Of a DNA stretch of 64,000 bases, positions 22,625-30,084 are shown piece by piece (position 1 is the first letter of the stretch; the number at the start of each line of letters is the position of its first letter). Made by a program: the position numbers and the translations under genes. Origin of the DNA: CAWATZ01 sp963784995 (GTDB lineage: Bacteria; Planctomycetota; Planctomycetia; Gemmatales; Gemmataceae); assembly GCA_963784995.1 (NCBI GenBank), contig CAWATZ010000003.1:2852001-2916000 (forward strand), written 5' to 3'. The notes beneath the pieces are model-generated. The model was not told the origin of the DNA. It worked only from the letters and a program-made list of their open reading frames with translations, and ran no database searches.

Positions 22625-24581
22625 GTCCCGGCCCCGGCGGATGCGGTTTCTGCAACTTCGCGGCAGCGTCCTTGCCTTGCTGATCCTGTGCGTGGCCCTG
22701 CCGGCCTCGGCACAGGCGGTTCCTCTCTTCGGCGACATTGAAATCCACATCAAGTCCGTGCCCAAGGGGCAGTCCACTCATGGTTACCTGGAGTACGTCG
22801 TCACGGTCAGAAACCGCTCGGCCGAGCAGGCGCACAAGGTGACCCTGGTCATTCCCCAGGACGGGGCGGAACCGTACCGGATGGACTACGTCCGGTCGAT
22901 TAGCCGGACCGTACTCGTCGAGCCGAAAACCACGCTCCAGGTGTCGCTGCTGCATCCCGACTATCCCGCCGTGGCCGGCAGCGGGCTCAAGGTGATCGTC
23001 GATGGCCGGGAACAGCAAGGCGGCGTGCCGCTGACGGTGGCGAGCAGCATGACTTCCCGCCGACACTCGTCCTACGGATACAAGACCTCGTCAAGTGGGA
23101 CGGAAACGCTCGTCCTGGTCAGCCCCCGCGTCGGTGAAAAGTTCAAGCTCGTGGATTTGGGGATCTTTCCGGGAGGCGGAGGTGCGCCAATGTTTCCGCC
23201 TCCGGGCCCGATGGGAGGCGCGCCAGGCCCCGCAGGCGGGCCGGGCATGCCGCCTGGCGTCATGCCCGGAGGACCGGGAGGGCCGGGAGGGCCGGGAGGT
23301 GCGTGGGGAGGCCTGGTGCGCGGAAACGAAGTCCGGGCCGAGGAGCCAGTCGGCAACTGGAGCCCGCGCTGGTTGAGTTACTCCCGTTACGATGGCATTG
23401 CTCTGACACGCGATGAGTTTGAGGATCTGGGACGTGGCTCGGCGGAGAGCCAGGCCGTCCGCACGGCGCTCTTGCAGTATGTCGAGGCGGGCGGCTCCTT
23501 GCTGGTGCTGGACAAGGGCTCGCTCACCTTGCCGGAAAGCTGGAAACGCAACCAGGTGGAGCGCAACAACGTCCGGATCTCCCACGGCGGTTTCGGTGTT
23601 TGCCTGCAGATCGACAATCGTGACACCAGCACCTGGCCAACTCGCACCTGGAACGAGGTCGCGAATTCCTGGTCCCAGACGGCGGCTCCTTACCGGAACG
23701 AGCGCTCCCCCTGGGAAACGAATCAGAGTCTGCCGATCATCGAAGACATCACCCTGCCGGTGCGCGGCATGTTCGTGCTGCTGCTGCTGTTCACCCTGGT
23801 CATTGGGCCCTTTAACCTGTGGTTGCTGTCGCGCTGGAAACGGCGGATCTGGCTGCTGTGGACAGTGCCGGCCGTGGCGCTGTTTGCCTGTACCCTGGTG
23901 TTTGGCCTCATGATCCTGTCCGAGGGCTGGCAAGGGCGAACGCGAATGGCCGCGTTCACTCTGCTGGACGAGAACGAGCAGCGTGCGACCACGCTGGCCC
24001 GCAACGCCAACTACTCGCCCTTGACGCCCGGCGACGGCCTGCATTTCAGCCAGGACACTGAGGTGACAGTCCAGAGCATGAACGGCTCCGGAAACACGAC
24101 TGCCGTTTGCGACCTGGACTGGACCAGGGACCAGCACCTGAGCCGGGGCTGGATGTCGGCCCGCGTCCCGGCATATTTCCTGCTGCGGCGCAGCGAGGCC
24201 AGGCGTCTGGAACGGCTGCCGGTCAGCCGGGAGGCGGACGGGTCGCTGCAGGTCACCAACCAGCTCGGCGCCAGGATTCGCAGCCTGTCGCTGGTCGATG
24301 CCAAGGGCGCTGTCTACACTGCGGGGTCGATTGACGCGGGACAGAAGGCCACGCTCACACTCACCGGGAAGCCCGGCAACGCCAAGAAGAACGTGGAAGC
24401 GTACCGGCGGTGGTACGCGACCAGCGTAAGCGGCAAGATGGAAGACGACCCAAGAAGGATGCTGCTGGTTCCAGGCACTTACGTGGCGGTGCTCGAGTCG
24501 TCGCCGTTCATCGAGCCGGGCCTGGCCGGGGCCGTGGTTCGTCCGACCGAGTCGTACGTGCTGGGAATCATGGCGGAGTAG
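22617..24581 (+). CDS. Secreted and membrane-anchored Gly/Pro-rich protein of the MoxR operon
   Basis: A 654-residue protein with a signal peptide (RGSVLALLILCVALPASAQA), a beta-rich N-terminal domain, a low-complexity Gly/Pro segment around residues 190-235 (repeats of GGPG), and two membrane helices near residues 383-430 (GMFVLLLLFTLVIGPFNLWL and the next). The C-terminal 230 residues would be on the outer face or in the cytosol, depending on topology. No enzymatic motif is visible. GCGGAGGAG lies just before ATG 22617, which overlaps the end of the MoxR gene. Similar proteins occur in planctomycete MoxR operons; the function is unknown to me. Confidence 0.8.
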   Translation: MLESRPRRMRFLQLRGSVLALLILCVALPASAQAVPLFGDIEIHIKSVPKGQSTHGYLEYVVTVRNRSAEQAHKVTLVIPQDGAEPYRMDYVRSISRTVLVEPKTTLQVSLLHPDYPAVAGSGLKVIVDGREQQGGVPLTVASSMTSRRHSSYGYKTSSSGTETLVLVSPRVGEKFKLVDLGIFPGGGGAPMFPPPGPMGGAPGPAGGPGMPPGVMPGGPGGPGGPGGAWGGLVRGNEVRAEEPVGNWSPRWLSYSRYDGIALTRDEFEDLGRGSAESQAVRTALLQYVEAGGSLLVLDKGSLTLPESWKRNQVERNNVRISHGGFGVCLQIDNRDTSTWPTRTWNEVANSWSQTAAPYRNERSPWETNQSLPIIEDITLPVRGMFVLLLLFTLVIGPFNLWLLSRWKRRIWLLWTVPAVALFACTLVFGLMILSEGWQGRTRMAAFTLLDENEQRATTLARNANYSPLTPGDGLHFSQDTEVTVQSMNGSGNTTAVCDLDWTRDQHLSRGWMSARVPAYFLLRRSEARRLERLPVSREADGSLQVTNQLGARIRSLSLVDAKGAVYTAGSIDAGQKATLTLTGKPGNAKKNVEAYRRWYATSVSGKMEDDPRRMLLVPGTYVAVLESSPFIEPGLAGAVVRPTESYVLGIMAE

Positions 24582-24586
24582 TTCTT

Positions 24587-24688
24587 GTTAGTCGCGATGC
24601 GGAGCGGCGCAGCCGCGTAGCGGAGCGCGGGGACGCGGGGACGAACGCGCTCCGCTGCGCGGCTGCGCCGCTCCGCGTCGCGGCTAAC
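24587..24688. repeat. About 43-bp inverted repeat between operon genes
   Basis: GTTAGTCGCGATGCGGAGCG and the following bases (24587-24630) pair with 24646-24688 with three or so mismatches and a 15-nt loop. It begins 6 bases after a stop codon and ends 13 bases before the ABC ATPase start. Confidence 0.88.
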
Positions 24689-24700
24689 GGGGGATCTCGA

Positions 24701-25630
24701 ATGCGCATCGAAATCGTCGAGTTACACAAGCACTTCGGCACCACCCGAGCGGTGAACGGCATCTCGTTCTCGTTCGAGTCCGGGCAGATCTTCGGCTTTG
24801 TCGGACCCAACGGCGCCGGCAAAAGCACCACCATGCGCATCCTGGCCACTCTGGACGAGCCGACCGATGGCGATGCCCTGGTGGACGGCGTCTCGCTGGT
24901 CGAGGAGCCCGAGAAGGCGCACAAGCTGGTCGGCTACGTTCCCGACGCGCTGCCGGAGCATCGCGACATCTCGGTCCACGAGTATCTCGACTTCTTTGCC
25001 CGCTCCTACGGATTGCGCGGCGACACCCGGCGGCGAACGCTGGATGAGATCGAGGAGTTCACCAACCTCAACGGCATCCGCGAGAAGCACGTCAACGCCC
25101 TGTCCAAGGGCATGAAGAACCGCGTCAGCGTGGCCCGCGCCCTGATCCACAATCCGCCGGTGCTGATCATGGACGAGCCGGCCTCGGGGCTTGACCCGCG
25201 GGCCCGCATCGAGCTGCGCGAGCTGCTCAAGGTGCTTGCCGCCCAGGGCAAGGCCATCCTGATCAGCTCGCACATCCTGACCGAACTGGCCGAGATCTGC
25301 AACGGCGCCGTCTTCATCGAGCGCGGCAAGATCCTCCAGGCCGGCACCCTCGAGCAACTCACGGAGCAGCACGCCGACCAGCGCACGGTCCTGATCCGGG
25401 TGCTGGGGCCGATCGAGAAGCTGCACAAGCATCTGCTGCTTCAGCCCAGCGTGGAGGCCGTGCGCGTCATTGACCAGGCCGTCGAGGTGGACGTGGACGG
25501 CACCGACGAGGAGTGCTGCGATCTGCTGGGGCGACTGATTCACGACGGCTACCGCATCCTGGAGTTCCGGCCGCGCCGGGCGGACCTCGAACAAATCTTC
25601 ATGACTGTTACCAAGGGCGACGTCGCATGA
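24701..25630 (+). CDS. ABC transporter ATP-binding protein
   Basis: A 309-residue ABC ATPase. Walker A is GPNGAGKST, the signature is LSKGMKNRVSVARAL, Walker B is PVLIMDEPASGLDP, and the H-loop is in LISSHILTELAEI. The C-terminal 90 residues resemble the regulatory extension of CcmA/GldA-type ATPases. The ATG at 24701 follows GGGGGATC. The permease start overlaps the stop (ATGA), so the two form one exporter or membrane-remodelling ABC unit within the MoxR operon. The substrate is unknown. Confidence 0.93.
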   Translation: MRIEIVELHKHFGTTRAVNGISFSFESGQIFGFVGPNGAGKSTTMRILATLDEPTDGDALVDGVSLVEEPEKAHKLVGYVPDALPEHRDISVHEYLDFFARSYGLRGDTRRRTLDEIEEFTNLNGIREKHVNALSKGMKNRVSVARALIHNPPVLIMDEPASGLDPRARIELRELLKVLAAQGKAILISSHILTELAEICNGAVFIERGKILQAGTLEQLTEQHADQRTVLIRVLGPIEKLHKHLLLQPSVEAVRVIDQAVEVDVDGTDEECCDLLGRLIHDGYRILEFRPRRADLEQIFMTVTKGDVA

Positions 25631-27235
25631 CCCTCACCGGAATCATCGATCGACTCGACGACTGGATCAATCCCATTGTCGTCAAGGAACTGCGCCAGGC
25701 CGTCAAGAGCCGGCTGGTCACGGTGGTGCTGCTGCTGTTCCTGGGCGTGCAGCTGCTGATCGTGACGGTGTTCCTGATCTTCGAGCAACTGGCGCCGGCG
25801 ACCTGGTCAACAGCCGGGCCGGCGGCGAACTGTTCCAGATCCTTCAGGCCATCATGCTGTGTACCTGCATGGTGCTGATCCCGGCATGGGCCGCGGTTCG
25901 GCTCAGCAACGAGCGCTCGGACACCAACGTCGATCTGCTGTTCGTCTCGACGCTGCGGCCCACGTCGATCATCGGCGGCAAGTTTTTCTCGGCCCTGGTT
26001 CTGGCGATGCTGGTCTTCAGCTGCTGTGCCCCGTTCCTGACCTTTGCTTATCTGCTGCGCGGCATCGACATCCCCTCCATCATGCTGGTGATGGGTATGG
26101 ACATCCTGGCCATGCTGCTCAGCACGCAGGTCGGCCTGTTCCTGGCAGCGATCCCGACCTCGCGGGCGTTCAAGCTGTTCATCTTCCTGGGGGCAGCCAT
26201 CCTGCTGATCTGGTGTTACGGCGGGATGGTGGCGGGGACGTACGAAGTCCTTCACAGGGGGGTCTCCGACATCCGGCGTTCCGAGTTCTGGCTTATGGTG
26301 GGCGTGACCACGCTGACGACCCTCTTTGCCACGGGGTTGCTGTTCTTCTGGTCGGTCGCCCTGATCAGTCCGCCGTCGGCCAACCGGGCGCTGATGAGCC
26401 GGCTCTTCCTGGTGGCCTCGTGGATTGTCCTGGGTGCGGTGTGCCTGGGGATGAGTGCCTATTTCCCGGACGCGGACAACATCCCGTTGTACTTCTGGAT
26501 GGTCGGCAGTGTCGCTCTCTTCGGCGTCCAGTTCCTGATCAGCATCAACGAACGGGACTCGTGGGGCTCGCGCGTGGCCCGCACCATACCGCGCAACAGG
26601 CTGCTGCGTTTCTTTGCCTTTCTCTTTTACAGCGGAGCAGCGGGCGGCGTGTCGCTGGCGGTGCTTTGCGTCGTCCTGACCTTGTGCGCCGGTTTGTACT
26701 GGCAGATGCTCTTCCCGGCCCGCCACTTCGGAGAAGGGAGCGAAATCATTCTGTCGGTCTCGGCAGCGCTGGGGCTGTACGTGTTTTGCTACAGCATGAC
26801 GGCGGTCTTGCTCCGTGTCTACGTGCTTCGAGACCGGCTGCGGGTGTTGTACAACTGGGTACTCGCCTTTCTGCTGCTCGCGGTCGGCAGCACGCTTCCC
26901 TGGATCACGGTCCTGTTCTTCGACTTCGATCGGTTTGGCCGATCGGCGGAAATCCAGTGGTGGATGCTCCCCAATCCGTTTGACGCTCTCTACAAGATCG
27001 GTCCGGGGCATGATTATTATGCGCCGGAGGTTTCACCCTGGCCTGTTTCGTGTTCCTGGGTGTCTGGTCCCTGTCGCTGACGGTCCTGTCGGTGAGCTGG
27101 TTCGGCCAGCAGATCGCCCGGTTCCATCCGCCCGCGCCGCGGGTCCGGATCCAGGCCCCGGTGCCGGCGGAGCGCCCGGCCGGTCCGCCGCCTCCTCCCG
27201 AGAGTGTGACCGCGACGCCCGTGGAAGCGGGGTGA
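25627..27235 (+). CDS. ABC transporter permease, frame broken twice
   Basis: The reading begins at ATG 25627 (MTLTGIIDRLDDWINPIVVKEL), overlapping the ATPase stop. The first membrane helix (VTVVLLLFLGVQLLIVTVFL) is followed by a frame change near 25795, after which the frame ending at 27080 carries the remaining helices (ALVLAMLVFSCCAPFLTFAY, ILAMLLSTQVGLFLAA and others). A second change near 27025 puts the last helix (FLGVWSLSLTVLSVSWFG) and the Pro-rich tail in a third frame ending at 27235. With one base added or removed at each point, a continuous protein of about 535 residues results, matching planctomycete permeases. Because neighbouring genes are intact and the breaks are single-base, sequencing indels are likely; a pseudogene is possible. 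Confidence 0.75.
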
Positions 27236-27238
27236 GCG

Positions 27239-28111
27239 ATGACGTGGGACGAGATGCGTCAGGCCCTGAGCGTGGGAGAGCGAGCGGCGGTCCGCTACGC
27301 CCTGGAGACGCCGCGCCAGGCCCCGGTGGGCGTGTCGGGCACCACCCTGAGCCAGCGGGCCGGCTCCTCGCTGGAGTTCCGGGAGCATCGCGACTACCAG
27401 CCCGGCGACGACCTGCGGCACATCGACTGGAACGCCTTCGCCCGCTCCGATCAGCTGACGATCAAACTCTACCGCGAGGAGGTGACGCCGCACCTCGACG
27501 TGCTGCTTGATGTGTCGCGCTCGATGACCCTGGAAGGAAGCGCCAAGGGATCGGCGACGCTGGCCCTGGCCGCGTTCTTCACCGCTGCCGCGAGCAACGC
27601 CGGCTTCTCGCACGCCGCCTGGCAAATGGGTCAGGACGTTCGGCCCATCGGCAACGGCAAAGACCTGCCTCTGTCCTGGGAGGGAATCGCCTTTGAGCAC
27701 CGCGGCGCCCCGGCCGGAGTGGGCAAGGCTGGAGTCTCCTGGAAACCGCGTGGCGTGCGCGTCCTTCTGAGCGACCTGCTCTGGGAGGGCGATCCACTGC
27801 TGACCCTCCGTCCCCTGGCCGAGCGTGCCAGCGTGACCCTTGTGTTGCAGGTGCTGGCGCGGATCGATGCACAGCCCCCCGAGGGGCAGTCGCTCCGGCT
27901 GGTCGATTCGGAGACGGAGCAGATCCACGAAATCCACATCGACGCTCTGGCAGCGCGACGCTATCGGGAGAGACTGGCTCGGCACCAGGACAACTGGAAC
28001 ACGGCCTGTCGCCAGGTGGGGGCGATCTTCGCTACCGTCATTGCTGAGGATGTCCTGCGCGATTGGAATTTGGACGAGTTGGTAGCAGCCGGGCTCCTGA
28101 AAATCCTCTGA
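27239..28111 (+). CDS. DUF58 family protein (VWA-like, MoxR partner)
   Basis: A 290-residue DUF58 protein. The family signature YQPGDDLRHIDWNAFAR is at residues 58-74, followed by LYREEVTPHLDVLLDVSRSM, a DxSxS-like metal-adhesion motif. DUF58 proteins are encoded with MoxR ATPases almost everywhere, and this one sits four genes after MoxR. It starts 3 bases after the permease stop, which indicates coupling. No signal peptide is seen, so it should be cytosolic or membrane-associated. Confidence 0.92.
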   Translation: MTWDEMRQALSVGERAAVRYALETPRQAPVGVSGTTLSQRAGSSLEFREHRDYQPGDDLRHIDWNAFARSDQLTIKLYREEVTPHLDVLLDVSRSMTLEGSAKGSATLALAAFFTAAASNAGFSHAAWQMGQDVRPIGNGKDLPLSWEGIAFEHRGAPAGVGKAGVSWKPRGVRVLLSDLLWEGDPLLTLRPLAERASVTLVLQVLARIDAQPPEGQSLRLVDSETEQIHEIHIDALAARRYRERLARHQDNWNTACRQVGAIFATVIAEDVLRDWNLDELVAAGLLKIL

Positions 28112-28130
28112 GTCCGACTGGTGCCGTTTA

Positions 28131-28262
28131 TGGAGTGCGGCAGTAGCTTTGCTCTGCCGCTTTTGTTTCTATTTTTTGGTTTCTTGGGCAGGCGGAACAA
28201 GGGAAAAGCCAAAAACAAAAGGCCAAACAAAAGCGGCAGAGCAAAGCTACTGCCGCACTCCA
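28131..28262. repeat. 37-bp hairpin with 58-nt loop between operon genes
   Basis: TGGAGTGCGGCAGTAGCTTT and the next bases (28131-28167) are complementary to 28226-28262. The loop is AT-richer than its surroundings and itself partly complementary. It fills the gap between the DUF58 stop and the BatA-like start, ending 14 bases before ATG 28276. Confidence 0.92.
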
Positions 28263-28275
28263 AAAAGGTGTGTGC

Positions 28276-30084
28276 ATGCTGACGTATCCGCTGGCACTGA
28301 TTGGTCTGGTCGGCGTGCCGCTGCTGGTCGCCATCTACCTGCTGCGCAATCGCTTTCGCCGCCTGCCGGTGTCCAGCCTGATGCTCTGGCTCGATGCCCG
28401 CGAAGCCCGCCAGGGAGGAACGCACGTACGGCGTTTGCAGACGCCGCTGCTGTTCCTGCTTGAGTTGCTGGCGATCTTGCTGCTGGTCCTTGCCGCGACC
28501 GATCCACGTCTCCGCCTCCAGCAAACGGCCCGGCCCCTGGTGGTGGTGCTCGATGACTCCTTCTCGATGCTGGCCGGCGGTGCGGATTCGCCGCGTCAGG
28601 AAAGCATTCGCGCCGTGACCGAGCTGATGCGCACCCAGCCGCCATCCACGATCCGCTTTGTGCTGGCGGGCGAAAAGCCGAACACCCTGAAAGAACCCGT
28701 CAGTACCAGGAGCGAAGTCGAGTCCATTCTGTCGGAATGGCAGTGTCACTCCCCCACGGCGCAGCTGGACCAGGCCATTGCCCTGGCGGCCGACCTGGCA
28801 GGCGATCTCGGTCTGCTGCTGGTGCTGACCGACCATGAGCCGGGGAAGAACGTGGTGCCCGAGAAAGGCCGGCTCCAGTGGTGGTCCTTCGGCCTGCCCC
28901 GCGGCAACTTCGCCTTTGTCAGCGCCGCCCGCACTCCTCGTGATGGGGGCGAGCGCTGCTTGCTGGAGGTTGCGAACCTCTCGGAGCAACGCGGCGAATC
29001 CACGCTCACCATCGAGGCGGGCGGCGAGGTCCTCCAGCGTTCCCGGGTCGCACTGGGAGCGGGACAGACCCGCCGGGTCATTTTCCAGCTCAAGCCGGAT
29101 ACGCCCACGTTGCATGCTTCCCTGGATGAGGATGCCCTGGCCATCGACAACGAAGTCATCCTCCTTCCGACCGTCAGCCGGCCGGTCCGCGTTGCCGTTC
29201 GCGTGACGTCCAGGGAGCTGCGCGGGCCGTTGACAAAGGCGATCCAGTCGGTGCGCAACGCCACCATCACGGAGATTCGCCCCGAGGTGATCTTTGTCGA
29301 GGGTTCCGAGGAAGTCCCGGAGCGCGACAGCTGGGTGGTCCGCTTCCTGGTGGAGAAGGACGCCGAGGCCTACAGCGGTCCCTTCGTTCTGGACCGGACG
29401 CACCCGCTGACCGAGGGACTGTCGCTGCGCGGCGTGATCTGGGGGGCCGGCAAGAGCGAGGGGTTGGACGGCAATCCGGTGATCATGGCCGGCAATGTCT
29501 TTCTGCTCACGGACACCGAGACGCAGACGGAGGCCGGCTTCGCGCACGACGAGGTGCGCTGGCGGCTGCGGCCGGACCTGTCCACCGTGCAGGATTCGCC
29601 CGACTGGCCGATCCTGATCTGGAACATCCTTAACTGGCGCAGCGGGCTGACCCTCGGTCCCAATCGGATCAACCTCCGCCTGGGCGAAACGGTGACGGTG
29701 ACGTTTCCGACCATTCTGCAATCCACCAGCCCACCCCGGGTTGCGCTGCGCTCCACCCGGGGCTTTACTCCTGTCCTGGGGAATAGAGCCCCGGGTGGAG
29801 CGCAGCGCAACCCGGGGGGCCGAACGGTGGTGATCCAACCGGAGGACGTGGGGAGTTACACCATCAAGGCGGCCGACTCGGAATTCGCGTTCGCCGTCAA
29901 CGCCCTCAATCGCGACGAGTCGGACCTGACCAGTTGTTCTCCCGGTAAGTGGGGCGACTACCTGGACGACACGACCGTACGGCTGGAGTATCGCAGCGTA
30001 ACGTGGGCGGTGCTGCTGCTCCTCCTGGGGGTGCTGACGCTTCATCTGTTCCTGGCCGCTCGCCAGGGGAGGGCGGAATCGTGA
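28276..30084 (+). CDS. BatA-like membrane protein with VWA domain
   Basis: A 602-residue protein. The N-terminus has the BatA signature: a first helix (LTYPLALIGLVGVPLLVAIY), LRNRFRRLPVSSLMLWL, then a second helix (LLFLLELLAILLLVLAATDP). A VWA domain follows with VVVLDDSFSM (DxSxS) near residue 91, then about 350 residues of beta-rich ectodomain and a final helix (WAVLLLLLGVLTLHLFLAAR). It should be anchored at both ends with the body outside the cytosol. A 31-bp hairpin (29734-29817) is read in frame at residues about 487-514. AAGGTG lies 5 bases before ATG 28276. Its stop overlaps the next start (GTGA). Confidence 0.87.
   Translation: MLTYPLALIGLVGVPLLVAIYLLRNRFRRLPVSSLMLWLDAREARQGGTHVRRLQTPLLFLLELLAILLLVLAATDPRLRLQQTARPLVVVLDDSFSMLAGGADSPRQESIRAVTELMRTQPPSTIRFVLAGEKPNTLKEPVSTRSEVESILSEWQCHSPTAQLDQAIALAADLAGDLGLLLVLTDHEPGKNVVPEKGRLQWWSFGLPRGNFAFVSAARTPRDGGERCLLEVANLSEQRGESTLTIEAGGEVLQRSRVALGAGQTRRVIFQLKPDTPTLHASLDEDALAIDNEVILLPTVSRPVRVAVRVTSRELRGPLTKAIQSVRNATITEIRPEVIFVEGSEEVPERDSWVVRFLVEKDAEAYSGPFVLDRTHPLTEGLSLRGVIWGAGKSEGLDGNPVIMAGNVFLLTDTETQTEAGFAHDEVRWRLRPDLSTVQDSPDWPILIWNILNWRSGLTLGPNRINLRLGETVTVTFPTILQSTSPPRVALRSTRGFTPVLGNRAPGGAQRNPGGRTVVIQPEDVGSYTIKAADSEFAFAVNALNRDESDLTSCSPGKWGDYLDDTTVRLEYRSVTWAVLLLLLGVLTLHLFLAARQGRAES
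29734..29817. repeat. 31-bp perfect hairpin in frame in the BatA-like gene
   Basis: 29734-29764 (starting CCCCGGGTTGCGCTGCGCTC) is the exact complement of 29787-29817, with a 22-nt loop. It is translated as an Arg/Pro/Gly-rich insert (PRVALRSTRG, later APGGAQRNPGG) in the ectodomain. Confidence 0.92.
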
